Part shown: in pieces, positions 34,674-42,766 of the stretch
How the letters are laid out: each line of letters opens with the position of its first letter
Numbering within the stretch: the stretch's first letter is position 1
Assembly: GCA_030649945.1 (NCBI GenBank)
Contig: JAUSFE010000039.1
Coordinates: 47,955-111,954, forward strand
DNA: 64,000 nucleotides
Origin: Dehalococcoidia bacterium
GTDB taxonomy: Bacteria; Chloroflexota; Dehalococcoidia; SM23-28-2; RBG-16-64-32
Direction of reading: 5' to 3'
Program-made: the position numbers and the translations under genes
Notes under the pieces: generated by a model
Database searches by the model: none
Told to the model about the DNA's origin: nothing
The model's input: the letters and a program-made list of their open reading frames with translations, nothing else

Positions 34674-35186
34674 ATGAGCTTGCATCGCTTGCGAATATCT
34701 CTGAAGCGGGAACCGGCCATGGAAGTCAACCGCATCTCAATCAAGCATAGCAAGCTTGTCTATGTAGTATGCGCTAGCAAGAAGATCAAGTACCCCAAAG
34801 GCGGGTCGCCGATCGTCTATATTGGCACAACAAGGAAGGGGGTAAGCCGAGTCGCGGGGAGTGCAGCATTTCGTTCTAAGACCATCTTGCGCCTGCACGG
34901 AGTGAAGAGCTTTCACGTAAGAATCGTCACCTGCGGTGTGCGGCAGCACGTCCGGACTTGGCATAAACTTGAGCGTGCTCTCTTGCTGGTATTCCGGGAT
35001 AGATACGGCAGTGTTCCACGCTGCAACACAGCCGGGAAGAACGTCGTGGAGAACAACGAATTCTCTCTCTTCGCGCGGAAGCGCGTGGGAGATATCCTCA
35101 ACAATCTCGCCGAAAGGCGGGTGCCTGAGCGCGTGATTTCAGACCAACCCCGTCTCAGACGACCGAGAACCGAAAAACCCCGATGA
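34674..35186 (+). CDS. GIY-YIG-like nuclease domain protein
   Basis: 170 residues (ATG at 34719 is an alternative start, giving 155). Core: KLVYVVCASKKIKY, SPIVYIGTTRKGVSRV, then LERALLLVFRDRYG (catalytic Glu candidate) and RCNTAGKNVVENNE. This resembles a GIY-YIG fold with an enlarged first loop. Base composition is lower in GC than around it, and it stands between the divergent dehydrogenase and kinase genes. The stop overlaps the start of the kinase gene by 4 bp (ATGA). Function: endonuclease, possibly a mobile-element or restriction enzyme; low certainty. Confidence 0.55.
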   Translation: MSLHRLRISLKREPAMEVNRISIKHSKLVYVVCASKKIKYPKGGSPIVYIGTTRKGVSRVAGSAAFRSKTILRLHGVKSFHVRIVTCGVRQHVRTWHKLERALLLVFRDRYGSVPRCNTAGKNVVENNEFSLFARKRVGDILNNLAERRVPERVISDQPRLRRPRTEKPR

Positions 35187-36232
35187 CCACCATCGATAGC
35201 CCGCCCGGACTGGACCTGGAGCACATCCTCCCCTGGTTCCGCGAGCACGTGGACCCGGTGAGCGCGCTGACGGCGCAGGTCATCGGCCACGGGCGGTCCA
35301 ACATCACCTACCGCGTGGCCGTCGGCGGCAAGTCCTGGGTGGTGCGGCGGCCGCCGCTCTCGCACGTGCAGGCGACGGCGCACGACATGGGGCGCGAGTT
35401 CCGCGTGATCTCGGCGCTGTGGCCCACGGGCTTCCCCGTGCCGAAGACGTACGCGCTGTGCACTGACCCGGAGGTCATCGGCGCGCAGTTCTACGTGATG
35501 GAGTACGTGGACGGGTTCATCGCGGTGGACTCCGCCCAGGTGGCGAAGCGGTTCACCGAGGACGACCGGCGGCGCATCGGCGAAGAGATCATAGACGTGC
35601 TGGTGCGGCTGCATTCGTTCGTGCCCGCGGAGATCGGCCTGGCGGACTTCGGGAAGCCCCAGGGCTACCTGGAGCGGCAGGTCAGGCGCTTCAGCCAGCA
35701 GCTGCAGGAGATCCGCTACCGGGAGACGCCGGACCTGGACGAGCTGGCGCGCCGTCTGCAGAAGGCCATTCCGCCGGAGCGCAAGCCGGGCATCGTGCAC
35801 GGGGACTACCGCCTGGACAACGCCATCCTGGACGAGCGGGGCCATATCATCGCCGTCCTGGACTGGGAGATGTGCACGCTGGGCGATTCGCTGGCGGACC
35901 TGGGGCTGCTGCAGATGTACTGGGGCAACCCCACGAGCGCCCAGCTGAACATCGGCGGCACGGCCGTCATGACGCTGCCCGGCTTCCCCACCTGGGACGA
36001 GGCGGCGGCGCTTTACGAGCAGAAGAGCGGCACGAGCCTGGCCGGGCTGGACTTCTACACGGTGCTGGCGCACTTCAAGCTGGGCGTGATCCTGGAGAAC
36101 ATGTACAAGCGCTTCCTGGGCGGCGGCACCGTCGGCCCCGGCTTCGAGATGATCGGCCAGCAGGCGGTGCTGTTGGGCAAGCGCGGCCTCGCCGTGGCGG
36201 ACGCATCTTCGATACCCGAGCTGCGGGGATAG
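35183..36232 (+). CDS. Phosphotransferase (APH family), ACAD10/11 N-domain-like
   Basis: 349 residues. APH/choline-kinase-like fold: Gly-rich IGHGRSNITYRVAV, VVRRPP (ATP-binding Lys/Arg region), catalytic loop IVHGDYRLDNAIL (Asp208) and the metal Asp227 in AVLDWEMCTLGD. This loop sequence is typical of the APH domain of ACAD10/11, which phosphorylates 4-hydroxyacyl-CoA before dehydrogenation. The dehydrogenase gene lies 660 bp away. The ATG overlaps the stop of the GIY-YIG-like gene. Confidence 0.88.
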   Translation: MTTIDSPPGLDLEHILPWFREHVDPVSALTAQVIGHGRSNITYRVAVGGKSWVVRRPPLSHVQATAHDMGREFRVISALWPTGFPVPKTYALCTDPEVIGAQFYVMEYVDGFIAVDSAQVAKRFTEDDRRRIGEEIIDVLVRLHSFVPAEIGLADFGKPQGYLERQVRRFSQQLQEIRYRETPDLDELARRLQKAIPPERKPGIVHGDYRLDNAILDERGHIIAVLDWEMCTLGDSLADLGLLQMYWGNPTSAQLNIGGTAVMTLPGFPTWDEAAALYEQKSGTSLAGLDFYTVLAHFKLGVILENMYKRFLGGGTVGPGFEMIGQQAVLLGKRGLAVADASSIPELRG

Positions 36233-36675
36233 GGGCCGTAGGGGCGCGTCAGGCTGAGAGCCTGCCCCGCGAGCGCGTTATGGGGCTGCGAGAGGCGCCG
36301 CTCTCGGTACCAGGCCGGGGGAACGAGACCATGACGCTGGCGAAGTAGGGCATCTGTCATCCTGACGAAGGAAGGATCTGTCCACCGGATCTGGGATCCA
36401 ACCCCAACAGCCTTCCGGGACACACCATCACGCTCCCCGCCGGCCCAACGCGTGGCCGGCGTTGTCTCCTGGTCCCGTGTCACGAATGTTCCCTGACCCA
36501 GTACCCGGACAGGCCCTTCCTCCGTCAGGGCGACAGCACCCAGGGGCAGCTAACCGCTCAGGTGTACCGCCTTGGCTGAGCCGTCTGTCCCTTCAGCCTC
36601 TCGGTCCGGAGACCGCTCACCTGGTGTCAGGCTGAGCGCCTAACGCGCCGGGACGTGAGATAGCCGAACCGCCCC
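36233..36675. other. Intergenic region with repeat fragments
   Basis: 443 bp. Contains a gtaggggcgcgtcaggctg-type repeat (36238-36270), a tcatcctgacgaaggaaggatctg segment resembling the family C interior (36356-36381), and a gtcaggctgagcgcct stretch near 36625. No gene is visible. Confidence 0.6.
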
Positions 36676-38304
36676 CTACGACAGCACCGCCACCGTGTCT
36701 CCGATCCGCGGGCAGCCCGCTTCCTGCGTCACCGCGAGGTCGATCAGCTTGCGCGCGATCTTCTGCGCATCCCCGATGGCCAGGGCGCCGTTGCAGTCGG
36801 CGTCTGCCCAGCGGCGCGGCGCTCCGTCAACGGTCACGTCCGCGCCCAGCTCGAAGCACGGCGGGGTCTGCGTGATCGCGAGGTCGATCAGCTTGCGGGC
36901 GATCTTCTGGGCGTCGCCGATGGCCAGGCTGTTGTTGCAGTCCGCGTCGCCCCAGATGTAGGGGGCGGCCGGCAGGGCGAACGGCGCCGAGAACTCGGAG
37001 GTGTTGCCGGCGGCGTCTGTGGCGGTGGCCGTGAGGTTGGGCCCGGATACGGATGGGTTCAGCGTCCAGTTGCCCGTGCCATCGGCCGTCGCCGTCCCCT
37101 CGTATACGCGGCCCTCGTCCTCGCCGTCGGAAAACAGCTCCACGGTGCAGCCGGCGCAGGCGGTGCCGACAGGCGGCGAAGCGGAGGCGATCGAGGGCGC
37201 GGCCAGCTCCAGGTTGCCGCCGCTCAAGTTGTTGATGCCCAGGTGGTTCACCGTACCGTTGGCGAAGATGGAGTTGCGGGTCACCGTGTTGCCCAGTACG
37301 TCCGCGCCCTCCACCCAGACGCCGTCGCGCGCGTTGTAGGCGACGACGTTGCCGGGCCCGATGGTGTTGCCGGCAGCGCCGCCGCTGAGCATGACGCCCA
37401 GGCCGGTGTTGGGCAGCGGCGCGGCGCCCGAGGCGTCAGAGCCCACGTAGTTGTCGTGGACTGTGTTGTCGCTGGGGCCTTCCGAGAAGTAAAGGCCCCA
37501 GAGGTTGCCGGAGATGACGTTGCCGGGCCCGACCTCGTTATCGTGGGCGCCGGCGTGGATGTTCACGCCGTAGAACTCGTTGCCCAGCGCGGCGCCGCCC
37601 GCGCGGTCCGTGCCGATGTAGTTGCCCGCAATCTGGTTTCCTTCTGAGGTGGCGTCGGAGATGCGCACGCCCGTGCGGTTCCCGGAGATGATGTTGCGGT
37701 CCCCGGGTGCCGCGCCGCCGATGATGTTGTCCTGCGCGCGGATCACCAGCACGCCGTCCAGCGCGGCGCCCGCGTCCTCTGTGCCCGTGGGGTCCGTGCC
37801 GATGTAATTGCCGGCCACGCGGATGCCGGAGCCCTCCACCCAGACGCCGTAGGAGCCGCAACGGTTGACGACCAGGCCGCGCAGGACGGATTCGCTGCGC
37901 AGGCGGAAGCAATTGTAGGCCGCCTCGTGGCTGGAACCGTCCACCTCGACCTCCGGTCCCAGGGGGTTGGTGTCGCCCTGGTTCGCGGCCTGCGTCGTCC
38001 CGTCTACCGTGAGCCCTTCCCTTACTGTGAACGGCGACGGAGGGTGGATGGTCCAGACGCCGAGGCCGGCGTCGTAACCGGGGTCCGAGGGCGGTATGTC
38101 GAAGGCGACGGTGTCGCCGCCGCCGGCCGCGGCGAGGGCGTCTGCCAGAGAGCAATGCGCATCGCAGGCGCCGTCCGCCGCGGCGTCGGTCGTGTTCACG
38201 GTGAGGATGGTGCCTGCCGTGGCGGGGCCCGGCGCGGCACCCCCATACAGCAGGGCGAGCGCTGCGAGGGCGAAGACGAGGGCAAGGCGGCTGGTGCCAG
38301 TCAT
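36676..38304 (-). CDS. Secreted right-handed beta-helix protein with dockerin-like repeats
   Basis: 542 residues. ATG at 38304 follows GGGAGG. Signal peptide LALVFALAALALLYGGAAPG. Residues about 30-370: parallel beta-helix turns (GNYIGTDPTGTEDAG, GNRTGVRISDATSEGNQIAG, NYVGSDASGAAPL), a right-handed beta-helix of the kind found in surface carbohydrate-binding proteins. A beta-sandwich (about 385-460) follows. The C-terminus has two dockerin-like Ca2+-binding repeats (DADCNNSLAIGDAQKIARKL and DADCNGALAIGDAQKIARKL). The function is extracellular; a cohesin partner is not encoded here. Confidence 0.85.
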   Translation of the reverse strand: MTGTSRLALVFALAALALLYGGAAPGPATAGTILTVNTTDAAADGACDAHCSLADALAAAGGGDTVAFDIPPSDPGYDAGLGVWTIHPPSPFTVREGLTVDGTTQAANQGDTNPLGPEVEVDGSSHEAAYNCFRLRSESVLRGLVVNRCGSYGVWVEGSGIRVAGNYIGTDPTGTEDAGAALDGVLVIRAQDNIIGGAAPGDRNIISGNRTGVRISDATSEGNQIAGNYIGTDRAGGAALGNEFYGVNIHAGAHDNEVGPGNVISGNLWGLYFSEGPSDNTVHDNYVGSDASGAAPLPNTGLGVMLSGGAAGNTIGPGNVVAYNARDGVWVEGADVLGNTVTRNSIFANGTVNHLGINNLSGGNLELAAPSIASASPPVGTACAGCTVELFSDGEDEGRVYEGTATADGTGNWTLNPSVSGPNLTATATDAAGNTSEFSAPFALPAAPYIWGDADCNNSLAIGDAQKIARKLIDLAITQTPPCFELGADVTVDGAPRRWADADCNGALAIGDAQKIARKLIDLAVTQEAGCPRIGDTVAVLS

Positions 38305-38380
38305 ACAGACCTCCCGGCGGCCCACCGCGGTTACCCGCCCATGATACACCGGCGCCATGGGCCGCGCAGCAAGGGCGCCC

Positions 38381-38470
38381 CTACGGCAAGACCGGTACCG
38401 GCTCTCCGATGCGAGGACAGCCCTCCGCCTGGCCGACGGCAAGGTCTATCAGCTTGCGCGTGATCACGAA
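38381..38470 (-). pseudogene. Fragment of a second dockerin-domain gene
   Basis: Minus-strand translation gives RKLIDLAVGQAEGCPRIGEP then VPVLP stop, which parallels the C-terminus of the beta-helix protein (RKLIDLAVTQEAGCPRIGDT). It has no start and only the end of one repeat, so it is the leftover of a deleted paralogue. Confidence 0.7.
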
Positions 38471-38496
38471 GCACCCCCGCGGGGCCTCCCGGCCGG

Positions 38497-39297
38497 TCAG
38501 CGCCCCTGAGCCGGGTCGTGCCCGAAGCTGACCGGCGGGTCGATTAGGCGGGGTTCGCGGCCGTAGATTACGGACAGCGCCTGGCCGTTCAGGCGGTCGT
38601 CAGTGATCAGAGTGAGGACCGCGTTGGCGATGGTTTCGGGCGTCATGAGGGGCATACGGGACAGCGTCTCCTCGACCTGGGCGAGGGCTTCAGGGCCCAG
38701 GGATGCGGCGCCTTTGCGGATCATGGGCGTGTTGACGACGCCGGGGCAGACGCAGTTGACGCGGATGTTGGCTTCGTCCTTGAGGAAGGCGAGAGAGCGG
38801 GTGAAGCCGACGACGCCGTGCTTGGCGGCGGCGTAGATGGGGTCCGGCAGGTAGGCGATGAGGCCCGCGAGCGAGGCCGTGTTGATGATGACGCCGCCGC
38901 CGCCGCGCTTGATGGCGGGCACGGCCGCCTGGGTGCCGGCGATCACGGCCCAGAGGTCTATCATCACGGTCTTCTCCCAGGAGTCCAGGGGCGCAGCGGG
39001 GAAGCGCGGTGGCGGTGTGGAGATGCCGGCGTTGTTGTGGACGATGTGCAGCGCGCCGAACCGCTCCTCGGCGAAGGCGACCATGCGCTCCAGGTCCTCG
39101 GAGCGGGTCACGTCGGTGTGAACGAAGGCCGCTTTGCCGCCGTTCCCCTCCACCATGCGCACGGTCTCCGCGCCGCCGGCGTCATCCACGTCCGCGATCA
39201 CCACAGAGGCGCCCGCCCCCGCCAGAGCCAGCGCCGTCGCCCGGCCGATGCCGGAGCCGGCGCCGGTCACGAGTGCCACCTTGCCGTTGGGGCCCAT
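38497..39297 (-). CDS. Short-chain dehydrogenase/reductase
   Basis: 266 residues. VALVTGAGSGIGRA, HNNAG, catalytic Ser142, Tyr155 and Lys159 (PIYAAAKHG), and VCPGVVNTPM. Acidic Asp36 after beta2 (IADVDD) suggests NAD(H). Lacks the usual GGY end, ending instead in VIYGREPRLIDPP. Substrate unknown. Between dockerin remnants and the next gene. Confidence 0.88.
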   Translation of the reverse strand: MGPNGKVALVTGAGSGIGRATALALAGAGASVVIADVDDAGGAETVRMVEGNGGKAAFVHTDVTRSEDLERMVAFAEERFGALHIVHNNAGISTPPPRFPAAPLDSWEKTVMIDLWAVIAGTQAAVPAIKRGGGGVIINTASLAGLIAYLPDPIYAAAKHGVVGFTRSLAFLKDEANIRVNCVCPGVVNTPMIRKGAASLGPEALAQVEETLSRMPLMTPETIANAVLTLITDDRLNGQALSVIYGREPRLIDPPVSFGHDPAQGR

Positions 39298-39453
39298 GCT
39301 CTGCTCCTCCCGGTCGTCCGCCTTAGGCGGAGGGCGCGCTCAAGTGCTGGCTGGTAGTCTGTGGCATCCGCCGCGGGTTGGCAAGGGCGTGCGCGGGGGC
39401 GCATTCGTTCCGGCTTGACCCGGCGACTATAATGACCCCTGCGGATCGCTCAG

Positions 39454-40455
39454 ATGTCAAAACGAAGACTGATAGCCATCGAGGCGGGAATACTGGCGGC
39501 GGGCGCGGTGGTGCTCTTTCTCGTGGTGGCGTGGCCGTTCAACTCGGGCGCCACCCCCGCCGGCCCGGCCGCCCGGGCCGGTACCCCGGCGCCCTCCGCG
39601 GGCCCCCTCCTCGCGTCCGTCCAGACCGGGACGCACCCACAGGAACGGCCCTCGCCGGCAGTGCAGCAGCCGGACGGCTGTGGGCCGGCGCTGGACGGCG
39701 AGTTCCTGGCCGCGAACCAGGTGCTCTCCTACTACGGCAATCCCTACACGCCGGACATGGGCATACTGGGCGAGCTGGAGCCCGCGCAGCTGGTGGAGCG
39801 GCTGCAGGCGCACGCCCGGACATACGACGCGCTGAACGGCGTCCGGGGTGTGCAGCCCGCTCTGCACCTGGTCTACGCCACGGCTCAGGAGCAGCCGGGC
39901 CGCCAGGGGCTCTACCTGCTGTACGTGGACGACAAGACGCTGAACGAATACATAGACCTGGCGTGCCGGGAAGGGATGCTGATCTTCCTGGACCTCCAGA
40001 TAGGCCGCAGCGACGTGGCGAGCGAGGTGCGAAAGGTGCTGCCATACCTCGGGCGGCGGCACGTGCACCTGGCGCTGGACCCCGAGTTCGCCATGGCCGA
40101 GGGCGAGGTGCCGGGCCAGGAGATCGGCTCGCTGGACGCCGAGGACGTAAACGCGGCGCAGCGGCTGGTGCAGCAGCTGGTGGAGGACAACGGCCTGCCG
40201 GACAAGATCATCATCGTGCACCAGTTCCTGCACGAGATGCTGACCCGGCCGGAGCTGATCGAAGACTATCCGCGCATCCGCCTGGTGGTGGACATGGACG
40301 GCTTCGGTCCGGCGGAGATCAAGCAGGTGAAGTACGGGTGGTTCGCGCTGCCGGCGGAGTACGCGGGCATCAAGCTGTTCTTCCAGCAGGACCCCGACCT
40401 GATGAGCGAAGACGACGTGCTCAAGCTTACGCCGGACGTGATCATTTACCAGTAG
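39454..40455 (+). CDS. Secreted or membrane-anchored protein of unknown function (TIM-barrel-like)
   Basis: 333 residues. N-terminal signal anchor (IEAGILAAGAVVLFLVVAWP), then a Pro/Ala linker and a soluble domain starting about 85. Motifs such as LYLLYVDDKTLNEYIDLA, HVHLALDPEFAM, KIIIVHQFLHEML and RLVVDMDGFG look like strands of a TIM barrel with an acidic pocket (Asp/Glu at strand ends). I do not recognise the family; a glycosidase-like fold is possible. TATAAT lies 20 nt upstream of the ATG. Confidence 0.65.
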   Translation: MSKRRLIAIEAGILAAGAVVLFLVVAWPFNSGATPAGPAARAGTPAPSAGPLLASVQTGTHPQERPSPAVQQPDGCGPALDGEFLAANQVLSYYGNPYTPDMGILGELEPAQLVERLQAHARTYDALNGVRGVQPALHLVYATAQEQPGRQGLYLLYVDDKTLNEYIDLACREGMLIFLDLQIGRSDVASEVRKVLPYLGRRHVHLALDPEFAMAEGEVPGQEIGSLDAEDVNAAQRLVQQLVEDNGLPDKIIIVHQFLHEMLTRPELIEDYPRIRLVVDMDGFGPAEIKQVKYGWFALPAEYAGIKLFFQQDPDLMSEDDVLKLTPDVIIYQ

Positions 40456-40474
40456 CTCCTGAGTAGCTCTTAGC

Positions 40475-40515
40475 TGTTAGCAGAGTGCTGAAAAACCGGG
40501 GAGTGCAGCTCACTG
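40475..40515. repeat. Solo left end of a family B element
   Basis: gttagcagagtgctgaaaaa followed by ccggggagtgcag matches the family B left terminus. No right end is nearby, so it is a truncated copy. Confidence 0.55.
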
Positions 40516-40561
40516 TGCGGTCAGTCCCAATCACGGACCGTCCCGCGCTGTGGCGCCTGCC

Positions 40562-41302
40562 CTAGGCCCTGGCTTCTCGCATGAACTCCCGCAGCGTACG
40601 CAGTTGCTGGCCCGACTCACCGAGGTTGGAGGGATCGAGCCACGCCTCCAGTGCCGACCGTACAGTCGGCCATTCCCCGTCAAGGATGGAGAACCATGCG
40701 TTATCCCGGTTGCGGCCATTCTGCACCCAGTGTTGGCGGAAGGTGCCCTCGTAGCGGAATCCCAGGCGCTCGGCCGCGTTCCAGGATGGAGCATTGAGAG
40801 AGTTACACTTCCACTCGTACCGCCGGTAGCCCAGCTCATCGAACGCGCGGCGCATCATCAGGTACATTGCCTCGGTAGCTGCCGTTGTACGCTGCAGGGC
40901 CGGCGAGTAGCTGAGATGCCCCACCTCGATACAACCCATCGCCGGGTCGGCGCGAAGGTAGCTCGCAACGCCGGCGGGACGCCCCGAGCCCAGGTGCACA
41001 ATCGCGAAGAATAGCGGGTCCTCGCTTCTCTCGACGGAGCGCACCCACGCTGCGTACTCTTCAGTCGAGGCGAACGGACCGTACGGAAGGTACGTCCAAT
41101 TTCGGCCATCGCGGTCGGCTGAGTATGCTTCGTGCAACGCCGCCGCGTGGCGGCTCGCCTGCAGCGGTTCCAGCCGGCAGAGTCGACCCTCCATCGGCGA
41201 GCGGGATGGCCGCGGTCTCGCGACCCAGCCGGGTACCGGGGCGCCGACTGGCTGTCCCAGGCTGTTGGTGTGCTGAGACACTGGTCTCTGAGGTTGATCC
41301 AT
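40562..41302 (-). CDS. GNAT acetyltransferase, RimJ/RimL-like
   Basis: 246 residues from the ATG at 41302. Motifs: [80 protein letters not shown] and [20 protein letters not shown]. These are the acetyl-CoA site and C-terminal helix of RimJ/RimL-type GNATs, near the YjdJ/RimL group acting on protein N-termini or small amines. The N-terminus (1-50) is disordered and Pro-rich. The start lies just downstream of tRNA-Pro on the same strand. Confidence 0.85.
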   Translation of the reverse strand: MDQPQRPVSQHTNSLGQPVGAPVPGWVARPRPSRSPMEGRLCRLEPLQASRHAAALHEAYSADRDGRNWTYLPYGPFASTEEYAAWVRSVERSEDPLFFAIVHLGSGRPAGVASYLRADPAMGCIEVGHLSYSPALQRTTAATEAMYLMMRRAFDELGYRRYEWKCNSLNAPSWNAAERLGFRYEGTFRQHWVQNGRNRDNAWFSILDGEWPTVRSALEAWLDPSNLGESGQQLRTLREFMREARA

Positions 41303-41326
41303 CGCTTTCCTGGTGGAAGACAAGCG

Positions 41327-41403
<77 letters not shown>

Positions 41404-41501
41404 ACGTGTCTCATGCTAGCACGCCCGTTCACAGGCCAGCAAGGAACGGCGTGTGTCTGCCGGCGGCCCCGTCGACGGGCCCGGGGCAGTGGCGGGATGG
41501 G

Positions 41502-41833
41502 TTAGCAGGGTGCTGAAATGAGGAGAGTGCAGAGGCCCGCCCTGAGCGACGCCTGAGTCCTTCAGACTTAACATAAGCAACCCTTTGTGTCTTAGTGCCT
41601 TAGTGTTTATCCGTGGGAGTTCTCACCACGAAGACACAAAGGCACCAAGCTTGCAGATATACAGCACTAGAGCATTAGGAACCCTTTGTGTCTTAGTGCC
41701 TTCGTGGTTATCTCTGGCTCTCACCACGAAGACACAAAGGCACCAAAATTGTAGATTACTAGCGCGATTCTTCCCTCCCGGTCAGAATGACGGAAGGGGT
41801 GGGACGAGACTTCGGTCTTCAGCGCCCTGTTAG
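41502..41833. mobile_element. Family B MITE-like element, copy 2, enclosing 'cacaaagg' repeats
   Basis: 332 bp between TTAGCAGGGTGCTGAAA (41502) and the complementary TTCAGCGCCCTGTTAG end (41833). The interior holds the ttgtgtcttagtgcc/cacgaagacacaaagg repeat in both orientations. The right end provides the TAA stop of the membrane protein that follows. Confidence 0.7.
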
Positions 41834-42660
41834 AAGGAGACGCCGTTGAGGGCGATGATGAGGACGCCGGCCAGCGCGACGAGGGTGAACTCGCTGGCCG
41901 TGCGCAGGGTCAGGCGGTTGGCCAGATAGTTGTGCATCATGCCGGTCATCAGGTACAGCGCCAGGAGCAGGAACACGGCGGCCGCGCTGCCCTCCAGCGG
42001 CAAGAAATGCGTGGCCCAGGCGGCCTCCGCCAGCAAGACCCCAATGGCCAGGGCGTAGAGGATGGTGCGGCCGGTCTCCATGCCCTCCTCGCGCAGGACC
42101 TCGATGGCCAGGAGGATGCTCACGATGCCGGCGGCGAAGGATGTCGTCACCAGGCTGAGTTCGAAGTCGTAGATCGTGGCGAAGAAGAGGAAGGCGATGA
42201 CGTACGTGGCCACGTTGAGGACCAACCGCGTCAGCTGGAAGTGGGGCGCCTTGCGGTCCACGGACGCATACTCCGCGTGGAGAATCGCCCAGTAGGGGCC
42301 GGCTGAGAGAAGGCCGGCGGCGATGGTCCAGTGGCCGCGGGCCACGTCTTCGAGCATGAGGCCAAGGCCTAGCGTGAAGAGGACCGGCACGAAGAGGAAG
42401 AGCGCGGTGTCATCCAGACGCTTGAACTGCGCCTTGGGATGGGTCCGCACGATCCCGTCTGTGCCCAGGCCGGCCAGGCCGGCGAGGAGCAGCAGCAGCC
42501 AGTTCTGGGTGGGCTCTATGGCCAGGAAGGCGGTGAGCCCTAACGCCAGGACCACCGCCAGCACATGTATGCGGTCAAGGCGGGTTATCGTACCGTTCAG
42601 GGCTTGCGAGGCCCGGTCGCCGAGGCGATCCCCTGCCCGGGCCCGCGTGAATTCCTTCAC
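41830..42660 (-). CDS. Polytopic membrane protein (DUF5656-like)
   Basis: 276 residues, about eight TM helices: VLAVVLALGLTAFLAIEP, LLLLLAGLAGLG, FLFVPVLFTLGLGLML, YVIAFLFFATIY, VTTSFAAGIVSILLAIEV, ILYALAIGVLLAEAAWA, AAVFLLLALYLMTGMM and FTLVALAGVLIIALNG. Function unknown; I associate it with the DUF5656 family from Chloroflexota, but this is not certain. The stop codon is made by the end of the family B element. Confidence 0.7.
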   Translation of the reverse strand: MKEFTRARAGDRLGDRASQALNGTITRLDRIHVLAVVLALGLTAFLAIEPTQNWLLLLLAGLAGLGTDGIVRTHPKAQFKRLDDTALFLFVPVLFTLGLGLMLEDVARGHWTIAAGLLSAGPYWAILHAEYASVDRKAPHFQLTRLVLNVATYVIAFLFFATIYDFELSLVTTSFAAGIVSILLAIEVLREEGMETGRTILYALAIGVLLAEAAWATHFLPLEGSAAAVFLLLALYLMTGMMHNYLANRLTLRTASEFTLVALAGVLIIALNGVSF

Positions 42661-42766
42661 GAGGACTTAGGCTAACCGCTGGCAGGGGTGCCTGTCAACC
42701 AAACTGCAAGCCGATTGCCAGACACGGAAGGGGCACCTTGTGCCAGAATGCGACGCCGCGCTACCT

